Assembly (NCBI GenBank): GCA_016201085.1
Contig: JACQDO010000265.1
Span: 1-13,223 of the forward strand
DNA from: Hyphomicrobiales bacterium
Lineage (GTDB): Bacteria; Pseudomonadota; Alphaproteobacteria; Rhizobiales; Xanthobacteraceae
Reading direction: 5' to 3'
DNA length: 13,223 nucleotides
The translations under genes were made by a program, and so were the position numbers. The notes under the pieces are model-generated. The model was not told where the DNA came from and did no database searches. It saw nothing but the letters and a program-made list of their open reading frames with translations. Positions 1-8,389 of this stretch are shown here, piece after piece. Every line of letters begins with the position of its first letter. Position 1 is the first letter of the stretch.

Positions 1-384
1 GTCGCTGATCTCGCGCTCGGAATAGATCAGCGCGCCCTTGTCCGCGCCCTTGTCCACCACATCCACGATCCGGGTGCGTCCGACCACCACGCCTTGCGGC
101 GCGATAGGACGGTGCAGCACGACGCCGGCTTCGCCGTGGACGACCTTGCTCCAGGTAATGCCGAGACCGGGCTCGCGCAGCCAATAGGCCGAATAGGCCA
201 GCATGAAGGCATAGGTCGGCAGTACTTTCAGGTTCTTCTCATAGACGAAGGCGAGTTCATCGGCGTTGAGCGGATCCTGGCCAAGCCCGAGGCCGAGCGC
301 ATAAAGCATGCAGTCCTTCGGGCCGTAGCTGTGCTCGACGGCGGGGATTTGCAGCGCCAGCAATTTTTTGTAGTCGAGCGGCAT
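1..384 (-). CDS. MaoC-family (hydratase 2-like) dehydratase, N-terminal part, cut by left window edge
   Basis: The 128 visible residues begin MPLDYKKLLALQIPAVEHSY and contain YALGLGLGQDPLN, FVYEKNLKVLPTYA and a V-HGEAGVVLHRP stretch. This is the pattern of the N-terminal hot-dog half of MaoC-type (R)-specific enoyl-CoA hydratases, which act on CoA-thioester beta-oxidation-type intermediates in the cytoplasm. The catalytic C-terminal hot-dog with its Asp/His pair lies outside the window, so activity cannot be judged. The start is the ATG at 384-382. The bases upstream are A-rich with no clear Shine-Dalgarno, which is odd beside its neighbours. It is the last visible gene of the minus-strand series and lies behind a palindromic repeat (401-494), so co-transcription with the methyltransferase-like genes is possible but not shown. 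The family call is fairly sure; the substrate is unknown. Confidence 0.8.
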   Translation of the reverse strand, partial: MPLDYKKLLALQIPAVEHSYGPKDCMLYALGLGLGQDPLNADELAFVYEKNLKVLPTYAFMLAYSAYWLREPGLGITWSKVVHGEAGVVLHRPIAPQGVVVGRTRIVDVVDKGADKGALIYSEREISD

Positions 385-400
385 GAATGAACTTTTTTCT

Positions 401-494
401 GTCGTCCCGGCCGCGCGTAGCGAGGGCCGGGACCCATAGCCACCGGGTTATCGAGCGCGCACGGCGTATGGGTCCCCGCCTTCGCGGGGACGAC
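401..494. repeat. REP-like palindromic element between the MaoC gene and the first core-MetE gene
   Basis: The element holds two hairpins: GTCCCGGCC at 404-412 with GGCCGGGAC at 425-433, and GTCCCCGC at 472-479 with GCGGGGAC at 484-491. The outer parts are also inverted: gacccata near 431-438 pairs with tatgggtc near 467-474, and the ends read gtcgtccc and ggacgac. The whole 94 bp can therefore fold as one large cruciform. Related units are at 2735-2802, 4284-4355 and 5491-5588. It is probably a non-autonomous REP/BIME-type mobile repeat, and in RNA it could act as a weak terminator or 3'-end protector. Confidence 0.8.
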
Positions 495-500
495 AATCCA

Positions 501-1604
501 TTACCCCCACACTTCTTTTGCCAGCTCTACGATCATCCTGAGTTTGGCCCATTGCTCGTCCTCGGCCAGCACGTTGCCTTCTTCGGTGGAGGCAAAGCCG
601 CATTGCGGCGAAAGACAAAGCTGATCGAGCGAGACGAACTTGGCGGCCTGCTCGATACGACGCTTGATCTCGTCCTTCGATTCGAGCCGGCCCGACTTCG
701 AGGTGACCAGGCCGAGCACCACGGTCTTGTCCTTCGGCAGCAGCCGCAGCGGCTCGAAGCCGCCGGCGCGGTCGCTGTCGTATTCCATGAAGAAGCCGTG
801 CACCTTGATCTTGTTGAACAGGATTTCCTGCACCGCCTCGTAGCCGCCGGCGCCCATGTAAGTCGACTTATAATTGCCGCGGCACATATGCATGGTGATG
901 GTCATGTCGGAGGGAATATCCGACATCGCGGTATTGATGAGATCGGCATAGAGCGCGCCAAGCGTTTCCGGATCGTCGCCGCGATCCTTCATCTGCTGGC
1001 GATATTTCGGATCGCACAGCATGGCGATGAACACCTCGTCGAGCTGCAGATAGCGGCAGCCGGCATCGGCGAAGCCGCGCACGGCTTTTTTACAAGCCTG
1101 GCCGAGATCGTCGAAGAAGGCGTCCATCTGCGGATAGACGGCCTTGTCGATCGGCGCGCGCATCGGCCGCCCGTAAATCGCCGACGGCGCCGGAATAGTG
1201 ATCTTGGGCATGCGCTTAGTGTGCGCGGCGACGAATTTGAAATGCTCGATCATCGGATGCTTGGCGGAGCCGAGCTTGCCGGTGACCTTGACGCCCTCGT
1301 TGCGCGTGGTCACCGCGGCGAAGGCAACGCCGCTGTCCATGATGTGCTTCTCGACGCCGTCGAGGCCCCAGAGAAAATCGAGATGCCACCAGGAGCGGTG
1401 GAACTCGCCGTCGGTGATCGATTGCAGGCCGACGTCTTCCTGACGTCTGATGACGCGTTCGATCTCGCGGTCTTCCACCGCCTTCAATTCGCCGGCGTCG
1501 ATCTCGCCCTTGGCGCGCCGCTCGCGCGCCAGCTTCAGCGCGGCGGGACGCAACAGGCTGCCGACATGATCGGCGCGGAAGGGTGGCTTCGTTCTCATGC
1601 TCAT
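501..1604 (-). CDS. Core-MetE-like zinc methyltransferase paralogue 1 (cobalamin-independent methionine synthase C-terminal family)
   Basis: This 367-residue cytoplasmic protein matches only the C-terminal catalytic half of MetE (full MetE is about 750 residues). By motif comparison with E. coli MetE, the zinc ligands are present as HxC (H239, C241 in MHMCRGN), E274 (MEYDSD) and C335 (SPQCGF). The thiol-substrate residues are also present: S16 in HVGSLLRP, E67 in TDGEF and D189 in LQLDE. The family transfers a methyl or alkyl group to a zinc-bound thiol. Without the N-terminal domain, 5-methyl-THF-triglutamate may not be the donor, and an epoxyalkane:CoM-transferase-like role is an alternative. 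The ATG at 1604 was chosen because it gives the same N-terminus (MS-RT-PPFRADHVGSLL) as its paralogues and lies 5 nt after the stop of paralogue 2, implying translational coupling. An in-frame upstream extension would overlap that gene and is not conserved. It belongs to the LQLDE subgroup with paralogue 2. Confidence 0.9.
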   Translation of the reverse strand: MSMRTKPPFRADHVGSLLRPAALKLARERRAKGEIDAGELKAVEDREIERVIRRQEDVGLQSITDGEFHRSWWHLDFLWGLDGVEKHIMDSGVAFAAVTTRNEGVKVTGKLGSAKHPMIEHFKFVAAHTKRMPKITIPAPSAIYGRPMRAPIDKAVYPQMDAFFDDLGQACKKAVRGFADAGCRYLQLDEVFIAMLCDPKYRQQMKDRGDDPETLGALYADLINTAMSDIPSDMTITMHMCRGNYKSTYMGAGGYEAVQEILFNKIKVHGFFMEYDSDRAGGFEPLRLLPKDKTVVLGLVTSKSGRLESKDEIKRRIEQAAKFVSLDQLCLSPQCGFASTEEGNVLAEDEQWAKLRMIVELAKEVWG

Positions 1605-1609
1605 TGTGA

Positions 1610-2716
1610 CTAGCCCCACATTTCCTCGGCGACTTCCACGATCATCTTGAGCTTTGCCCACTGCTCGTCCTCGGCCAGGATATTGCCTTCCTCGGTGGAG
1701 GCAAAGCCGCATTGCGGCGACAGACACAACCGCTCGAGTGGCACGAACTTGGCGGCCTGATCGATGCGACGCTTGAGCTCGTCCTTGGATTCCAGCCGCC
1801 CCGACTTCGAGGTGACCAGACCCAGCACCACCGTCTTGCCCTTCGGCACGAAGCGCAACGGCTCGAAACCGCCGGCGCGGTCGCTGTCGTATTCCATGAA
1901 GTAGCCGTGCACCTTGATGCTGTTAAACAGGATTTCCGCCACCGGCTCGTAGCCGCCGGACGCCACGAAGGTCGACTGGAAATTGCCGCGGCACAGATGC
2001 ATGGCGATGGTCATGTCGGGCGGGATATCGGAGATCGCCGAATTGATCATGCCGGCGTAGATTTGCGGCAGCTTTTCAGGATCGTCGCCGCGGTTGGCCA
2101 CCTGCGCGCGCAGCTTGGGATCGCACAGATAGGTGAAATTCACCTCGTCGAGCTGCAGGTAGCGGCAGCCGGCGTCGGCGAAGGCGCGCACGGCTTTGCG
2201 GTAGGTCTGCCCGAGATCGCGGTAGAAATCGGCCATGTTCGGATAGATCGCCTCCGGCACGGCATCGCGGCCGTAGCGGAAATGCAAGCTGGACGGCGAC
2301 GGCATCGTCATTTTCGGCACCACTCGCGTGCGCGCTTTGATGAACTTGAAATGCTCCAGCATCGGGTGGCCGGAAAACGTACCGAGTTTTCCGGTGACGC
2401 GCAGCATCATCGGCTTTGGGTTGACGCCTTCAAACTTGATCTTGCGCTCGCCGAGATAGGCCTCGACGCCGTCGAGCGCGCCGAGGAAATCGTAATTCCA
2501 GAAGGCGCGGCGGAATTCGCCGTCGGTAACCGCCTTGAGCCCGATGTCTTCCTGCCGCTTGATGATCGTTTCGATTTCGCGGTCCTCGATTCCCCTAAGC
2601 GCGTCGGCGGCGATCTCGCCGCGTTCGCGCTTGAGCCGTGCCTGTTTCAGGGCGGCGGGACGCAGCAGGCTGCCGACATGGTCGGCGCGGAACGGCGGCG
2701 TGGTTCGATGGCTCAT
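1610..2716 (-). CDS. Core-MetE-like zinc methyltransferase paralogue 2
   Basis: This 368-residue protein is closely similar along its whole length to the gene directly downstream (501-1604). The zinc-site residues are H240 and C242 (AMHLCRGN), E275 (MEYDSD) and C336 (SPQCGF). The thiol-site residues are S16, E67 (TDGEFRR) and D190 (LQLDE). A good Shine-Dalgarno, GGAGAG at 2731-2726, lies 9 nt before the ATG. It starts a two-gene unit with paralogue 1 (5 nt gap). The preceding substrate-binding-protein gene ends in an intrinsic terminator (2815-2845), so this pair may have its own promoter or depend on read-through. The shared motifs and very short spacing suggest a local duplication that made the pair. 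Annotation pipelines would call it a methionine synthase, but the methyl donor and acceptor are not shown by sequence. Confidence 0.9.
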   Translation of the reverse strand: MSHRTTPPFRADHVGSLLRPAALKQARLKRERGEIAADALRGIEDREIETIIKRQEDIGLKAVTDGEFRRAFWNYDFLGALDGVEAYLGERKIKFEGVNPKPMMLRVTGKLGTFSGHPMLEHFKFIKARTRVVPKMTMPSPSSLHFRYGRDAVPEAIYPNMADFYRDLGQTYRKAVRAFADAGCRYLQLDEVNFTYLCDPKLRAQVANRGDDPEKLPQIYAGMINSAISDIPPDMTIAMHLCRGNFQSTFVASGGYEPVAEILFNSIKVHGYFMEYDSDRAGGFEPLRFVPKGKTVVLGLVTSKSGRLESKDELKRRIDQAAKFVPLERLCLSPQCGFASTEEGNILAEDEQWAKLKMIVEVAEEMWG

Positions 2717-2734
2717 TGATGCAGTCTCTCCGAT

Positions 2735-2802
2735 CCGCTCGTCCCCGCGAAAGCGGGACTCAGTCCTTAGTGCTGGATTCCCGCTTACGCGGGAATGAGC
2801 GG
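2735..2802. repeat. REP-like palindromic element upstream of core-MetE paralogue 2
   Basis: Two hairpins are visible: GTCCCCGC-gaaa-GCGGGAC (2741-2759) and TTCCCGC-ttac-GCGGGAA (2778-2795). They are flanked by ccgctc (2735-2740) and its inverse gagcgg (2797-2802). It belongs to the same family as the units at 401-494, 4284-4355 and 5491-5588. It lies just downstream of the terminator of the substrate-binding-protein gene and directly before the Shine-Dalgarno of paralogue 2. Confidence 0.75.
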
Positions 2803-2814
2803 TCTAATGACACG

Positions 2815-2845
2815 AAAACGGCCGGCGCCTGTTGGACGCCGGCCG
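2815..2845 (-). terminator. Intrinsic terminator of the substrate-binding-protein gene
   Basis: On the minus strand, about 34 nt after the stop at 2880, a perfect 9-bp GC stem (CGGCCGGCG at 2845-2837 with CGCCGGCCG at 2827-2819, 9-nt loop) is followed by TTTT (2818-2815). The T-run is short but the stem is very strong. Confidence 0.7.
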
Positions 2846-2879
2846 CCGATATTGCCGTGAATTGGCGTTCCGCCAAGTG

Positions 2880-4157
2880 TTATTTCGCGATCGCCTTCTC
2901 GTACGGATAGATCACATCGCCGGTCTTGAACTGCGGCGGATAGACGATCACCTCTTTCGACAAATCGCGAACATCGTCGATGGTATTGCCCTTGATGTTC
3001 TGGAACTGCGCCGCCAGCGTGCGCTCCACCGCCCATTCGCCCTGCTTGCCGAACTTCACGTCGCCGACCACGGTCTTGAACGTGGTCTTGCGGAGGTGGT
3101 CGGCGAGCTTGTCGTCATCGATGCTTTTGGTGGCAACGATGGAATCGCCGAGCACCTGCAGATAGGCATAGGCCCAGACCGGCATATAGTAGCCGAGCGG
3201 ATCGACGCCCTCGGTGCCAGCGCGCGCCTGATATTTCTTGAGCAGATCAGCCGAGCCCGGGAAGTCCATCGATTTGACCGGCAGCCAAGTCTCGAAGTTG
3301 ACCACGCCGTTGAGCAGCGGGCCAAGCTTGGTCTTGAACACGGTCGCCTGCAGGCCGACCATGGCGCCGCCCCACATTTTCGGCTTGAAGCCGACTTCTT
3401 TCATCGCGGTGACCATGCCGACGGTGTCGAGCGGATAGGAGCAGATCACCAGCAGATCGGGATTGAGCGCCTGGATGGCGCGCACGATCGGCGAGAAGTC
3501 GGTGGTCGCCGGCGGATAACTCTTTTCGTAGACGATCTTGAAGCCCGAGGCCACGGCATTCTCATGCGCGCCTTCGCAGGCGTTGCGGCCGAATTCGGCG
3601 TCCGCCATCGCGATCGCGATGGTCTGCGGCTTGGGCTTCTGCACCTCGGCCACCTTGAAGAAGCCGCGCGTGAAGGCCGGCTTCGGCGTCGGACCGTTCG
3701 GGATCATCGAGAAATATTTGTTGTAGTTGAAGGTCTCGTTGATGCCGGTGCCGAACAGGCTGACGAACAGTTTTTTCCTCTGGATTGCGATCGGCATCGC
3801 CGGTGCGATCTGGCCGGAGGCATAGCCGCTGACGATGAGATCGACTTTGTCGATATCGAGCAGCTTGGTGTAGATGCCGGGCACCTGCGACGAATTGCTC
3901 TGATCGTCGTAGTAGACCAGCTTGACCGGACGGCCGAGCAGCCCGCCCTTGGCGTTGACGTCGTCTTCCCAGATCTTCATCGCCAGCAAGGACGACTTGC
4001 CGTTGGCCGACAGCGGACCGGTGAGCGACATGCCGAAACCGATCTTGATCGGGTCCTTGGTCTGAGCGGTGGCCGGCGCCGCGGTAAACAGCAGCGCGGC
4101 GGTAGCAACCGACAGCGCCAGTCGACTTATTTTAAGCCATTGTAATCTTGTAGACAT
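2880..4157 (-). CDS. Periplasmic substrate-binding protein of a branched-chain-amino-acid-type (LivK/Peripla_BP_6) ABC transporter
   Basis: The 425-residue protein has a Sec signal peptide: basic residues R4, K9 and R12, a hydrophobic stretch at about 13-27, and an A-T-A cleavage site before Q32. The mature protein opens with IKIGFGMSLTGPLSANGK, the typical start of type I periplasmic binding proteins of the Liv family, followed by AMKIWEDDVNAKGGLLGRPV and YYDDQS. The family delivers amino acids, amides, short organic acids or lignin-derived aromatic acids to a two-permease/two-ATPase ABC importer. None of those partners is in the window, so it is an orphan here. The strong RBS (GGAGGG at 4169-4164, 6 nt from the ATG) supports the start. 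It lies between two pairs of core-MetE-like genes and opposite a LigM-like demethylase, so a methoxylated or carboxylated aromatic is a reasonable guess for the ligand, but only a guess. Confidence 0.9.
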   Translation of the reverse strand: MSTRLQWLKISRLALSVATAALLFTAAPATAQTKDPIKIGFGMSLTGPLSANGKSSLLAMKIWEDDVNAKGGLLGRPVKLVYYDDQSNSSQVPGIYTKLLDIDKVDLIVSGYASGQIAPAMPIAIQRKKLFVSLFGTGINETFNYNKYFSMIPNGPTPKPAFTRGFFKVAEVQKPKPQTIAIAMADAEFGRNACEGAHENAVASGFKIVYEKSYPPATTDFSPIVRAIQALNPDLLVICSYPLDTVGMVTAMKEVGFKPKMWGGAMVGLQATVFKTKLGPLLNGVVNFETWLPVKSMDFPGSADLLKKYQARAGTEGVDPLGYYMPVWAYAYLQVLGDSIVATKSIDDDKLADHLRKTTFKTVVGDVKFGKQGEWAVERTLAAQFQNIKGNTIDDVRDLSKEVIVYPPQFKTGDVIYPYEKAIAK

Positions 4158-4283
4158 TTGCTTCCCTCCCGGTTGAACCCAGGATACCGTCTGCGTGTCT
4201 TGAGGCTACCGGCGGTATCCCATGTGGACGATGCTAAGCGGCCGGCGGCCGCCCCAACTTGCGAAAAATCAAGGACGTTTCAC
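4158..4283 (-). promoter_or_regulatory. Leader/upstream region of the substrate-binding-protein gene
   Basis: This is the non-coding stretch between the repeat at 4284-4355 and the ATG at 4157. Apart from the strong Shine-Dalgarno at 4170-4163, I see no convincing -35/-10 pair. The region is the likely place for a promoter if the gene is transcribed separately from paralogue 3. Confidence 0.3.
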
Positions 4284-4355
4284 CTGTCTGCCCGCGAATG
4301 CGGGCATCCAATTGATGCCGCGTTTACCGGGTCCCCGCTGTCGCGGGGACGGCAG
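4284..4355. repeat. REP-like palindromic element downstream of core-MetE paralogue 3
   Basis: Two hairpins are seen: GCCCGC-gaat-GCGGGC (4290-4305) and GTCCCCGC-tgtc-GCGGGGAC (4331-4350), with ctg and cag at the outer ends. It is the same repeat family as the other three units in this gene cluster. It begins almost directly after the stop of paralogue 3 (4359). Confidence 0.75.
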
Positions 4356-4358
4356 CAA

Positions 4359-5468
4359 CTACTTCCCCCATACCTCCTCGGCCAACTCGACGATCATTTT
4401 CAACTTAGCCCATTGCTCGTCCTCGGCCAGCACATTGCCTTCCTCGGTGGAGGCGAAACCGCATTGCGGCGACAGGCAGAGCTGGTCGAGAGCGACATAT
4501 TTTGTGGCCTCGTCGATGCGGCGCTTGATGTCGTCCTTCGGCTCCAGCCGCCCGCTCTTACTGGTGACGAGGCCGAGCACCAGCTGCTTCTTGCCCTTGG
4601 GGAAGAAGCGCAGCGGCTCGAAACCGCCGGCACGCTCTGAGTCGTATTCCAAGAAATAGCCGTCGAGATTGGTGTCGTTGAACATCACCTCGGCCACCGG
4701 CTCGTAACCGCCCTCGGCGATCCAGGTCGAGCGGAAATTGCCGCGGCAGGAATGCATGGTGACGACCATATCGGCCGGCTTGCCTTCCAGCGCCATGTTG
4801 ATCATGCGCGCGTATTTTTTCGGCAATTGGTCAGGATTATCGCCGCGCTCGCGCGAATGCGCCCGTTCGTTGGCATCGCACATCATCGCCCAGGTCGTGT
4901 CGTCGAGCTGCAAATAACGGCAGCCGGCGGCGGCGAAGGCCTGCACCGCGTCGCGGTAGGCGCGTCCGAGGTCGTCGAAGAAAGCATCGAGGTCGGGATA
5001 AACCTGTTTGCTGACCGAGACGCGGCCTTGCCGGAAATGCAGCACGCCGGGCGCCGGTATCGTCATCTTCGGCACGACGCGGCAATGCTGTTGCAAGAAT
5101 TTAAAATGTTCGATGTGCGGATGCCCGGCAAAGCCGATTTTGCCGACGGTTCGCACGCTTTCGGCCTTGGTATCGACACCGTGAAACTTGATGCCTTTGT
5201 CGGTGAAATAGAATTCGATTCCTTTCAGCGAGCGGAAGAAATCGAAATGCCACCAGGAGCGGCGGAATTCGCCGTCGGTGGCAAGCTTGAGGCCGACCTC
5301 CGCCTGCTTCTTGACGATCTTTTCGATCTCACGGTCTTCCACCGCTTTCAACGCGGCGGCGTCGATTTCGCCCTTGGCGTGCTGGGCGCGCGCCTGCTTG
5401 AGCGCCGCGGGGCGCAGCAGGCTGCCGACCATGTCGGCGCGGAACGGCGGTGTGGCGCGTTGAGACAT
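4359..5468 (-). CDS. Core-MetE-like zinc methyltransferase paralogue 3
   Basis: The 369-residue protein has all the family residues: zinc ligands H239 and C241 (TMHSCRGN), E274 (LEYDSERAG) and C336 (SPQCGF), and thiol-site S16, E67 (TDGEFRR) and D189. Like the broken paralogue 4, it has LQLDD rather than LQLDE after the conserved AGCRY, shares SWWHFDFF near residue 71, and ends EEVWGK. Paralogues 3 and 4 therefore form a second subgroup, distinct from 1 and 2. The ATG at 5468 was chosen over an in-frame start 26 codons upstream because the longer N-terminus would be read out of the palindromic repeat and is not conserved. GGGAG lies about 11 nt before the chosen start. Substrate specificity is unknown; methionine synthase, a folate-independent variant or an alkyl-thiol transferase are all possible. 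Confidence 0.9.
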   Translation of the reverse strand: MSQRATPPFRADMVGSLLRPAALKQARAQHAKGEIDAAALKAVEDREIEKIVKKQAEVGLKLATDGEFRRSWWHFDFFRSLKGIEFYFTDKGIKFHGVDTKAESVRTVGKIGFAGHPHIEHFKFLQQHCRVVPKMTIPAPGVLHFRQGRVSVSKQVYPDLDAFFDDLGRAYRDAVQAFAAAGCRYLQLDDTTWAMMCDANERAHSRERGDNPDQLPKKYARMINMALEGKPADMVVTMHSCRGNFRSTWIAEGGYEPVAEVMFNDTNLDGYFLEYDSERAGGFEPLRFFPKGKKQLVLGLVTSKSGRLEPKDDIKRRIDEATKYVALDQLCLSPQCGFASTEEGNVLAEDEQWAKLKMIVELAEEVWGK

Positions 5469-5490
5469 TTTTGTTTCACTCCCTACTCGA

Positions 5491-5588
5491 CTGTCATGCC
5501 CGCGAAAGCGGGCATCCAGTAAACACCAGCCCGGCGATTGAGCCAAAACACCGTGAATACTGGGTCCCCGCCTGCGCTGGGACGACAG
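5491..5588. repeat. REP-like palindromic element between core-MetE paralogues 4 and 3
   Basis: The element begins ctgtc and ends gacag. Inside are the hairpin ATGCCCGC-gaaa-GCGGGCAT (5496-5513), an inverted ccagta...tactgg pair, and a second arm starting GTCCCCGC near 5574. It fills almost the whole 126-bp gap between the two genes. Confidence 0.75.
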
Positions 5589-5594
5589 ACAGAA

Positions 5595-6672
5595 CTACTT
5601 CCCCCAAACCTCTTCCGCCAGTTCCACGATCATGCGCAGCTTGGCCCACTGCTCGTCCTCGGCCAGGAGGTTGCCTTCCTCGGTGGAGGCAAAGCCGCAT
5701 TGCGGCGACAGGCATAGTTGATCGAGCGCGACATATTTAGTCGCCTCCTCGATGCGCTTCTTGATGTCGTCGCGCGGTTCCAGCCGCCCTTGCTTCGATG
5801 TGACCAAGCCGAGCACGACGATCTTGTTGCCCTTCGGCAGGAAACGCAGCGGCTCGAAGCCACCCGCACGTTCGCTGTCATACTCCAGGAAATAGCCGTC
5901 GTAGTTGACGTCGCGCAGCAGCACTTCCGCCACCGGCTCATAGCCGCCGGATGCGATCCAGGTGGAGCGGAAATTGCCGCGGCAGACATGCGTCGTGATC
6001 GTCATGTCGGCGGGCCGCGTAGGTTTCCTGCAAATGATCGACGTCGAGGCCGCGGTCGCGCGCCTTCTGCAATTCCTCTTTCGAGCAGAGATAGGCCCAG
6101 GCGGTGTCGTCGAACTGTAGATAACGGCAGCCGGCGTCGTAGAAGGCGCGCACCGCCTTCTGATAGGCCATGGCGAGATCGTCGAAAATGGCATCGCGAT
6201 TCTTATAGACATCCTTGCTGACCGCGCCCGGCTCCAGACGGAAATGTAACACCGTCGGGCTAGGAATTGTCATCTTCGGCAGAACCTTGGTATGCGCCTT
6301 GAGAAATTTGAAATGCTCCACCATCGGGTGATTGGAGAATCCGATCTTGCCCGTGACCTTGATGGTGCGTGGCGGGGTCTGTACGCCCTGGAATTGGATG
6401 CCGTGGTCGATTTCATAAACCCCCACGCCGTCCAGCATACCGAAGAAATCGAAGTGCCACCAGGAGCGGCGGAATTCGCCGTCGGTGGCAAGCTTGAGGC
6501 CGATCTCCTCCTGCTTGGCGATGATCTTCTCGATCTCCCGGTCCTCGACTTCCTTGAGTTGGGCAGGAGTGACTTCGCCCTTTTGGCGGCCGGCGCGCGC
6601 TGCTTGCAGGGACTTGGTGCGCAGGAAGCTGCCCACATGATCTGCGCGAAAGGGCGGGCTTGGTTGGGCCAT
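5595..6672 (-). pseudogene. Core-MetE-like zinc methyltransferase paralogue 4, disrupted by an about 29-nt frameshifting deletion
   Basis: The 5' part (from the ATG at 6672, MAQPSPPFRADHVGSF) is collinear with paralogue 3 for 219 residues and includes E66 (TDGEFRR) and LQFDD. After ...LQETYA (near 6019) the frame runs into unrelated sequence and stops at 5938, giving a product of 244 residues. The rest of the family match continues in another frame (PADMTITTHVCRGN... to EEVWGK) and ends at the TAG at 5595. Paralogue 3 has 33 nt between the equivalent Tyr and Pro codons; here there are 4. So about 29 nt, encoding the RMINMALEGK-like helix, are missing at 6015-6018. The HxC, Glu and Cys zinc ligands all lie after the break, so the truncated protein should be inactive. 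The gene is the first of the minus-strand cluster, divergent from the LigM-like gene. The RBS is weak (AGAG-type). Confidence 0.85.
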
Positions 6673-8265
<1,593 letters not shown>

Positions 8266-8338
8266 CGAACCGGTCTTGCGGCTGCTAGCTGCGGATCGGT
8301 AGGGCCGGTGCATGGGCGCGATACCCTGACTTTGAATG

Positions 8339-8376
8339 CGGAGGCCGAGTTCGTCGAACTTGGCCTCCGATTTTTT
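8339..8376 (+). terminator. Intrinsic terminator of the LigM-like gene
   Basis: About 75 nt after the stop, CGGAGGCCGAGTT (8339-8351) pairs with AACTTGGCCTCCG (8357-8369), with one G-U pair, and is followed directly by TTTTTT (8371-8376). The opposite strand has no T-run after the hairpin, so it works mainly for the plus strand. It lies only a few bases from the stop of the converging MTHFR-like gene. Confidence 0.85.
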
Positions 8377-8389
8377 CGAGATCATGCGC
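8373..8389. repeat. Half copy of the GATCATGCGC palindromic repeat at the 3' end of the MTHFR-like gene
   Basis: The 17 bases TTTTCGAGATCATGCGC are identical to 11598-11614 at the pcaH stop. The partner arm GCGCATGATC is not found nearby, so only half of the element is present. The TGA stop of the MTHFR-like gene (8384-8382) lies inside it, meaning its last codons may derive from the repeat. Confidence 0.6.

Noticed and set aside
1605..1727. Longer N-terminus for core-MetE paralogue 1 (start at 1727)
   Set aside because: The extra 41 residues overlap the end of paralogue 2 and match nothing in the paralogues; the conserved MS-RT-PPF start is at 1604.
387..4145. Long open frames on the plus strand (about 300-440 codons) across 387-1613, 1712-2719 and 2832-4145
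   Set aside because: They lie opposite genes with clear family motifs. Their translations are rich in Arg, His, Asp and Gly with no recognisable domain, as expected for antisense frames in high-GC DNA.
5469..5546. Longer N-terminus for core-MetE paralogue 3 (start at 5546)
   Set aside because: The extra 26 residues are read through the palindromic repeat, and a Shine-Dalgarno lies before the internal ATG at 5468.
6012..6022. Programmed frameshift in paralogue 4
   Set aside because: No slippery heptamer is seen, and about 10 conserved residues are missing, which a ribosomal frameshift would not restore.
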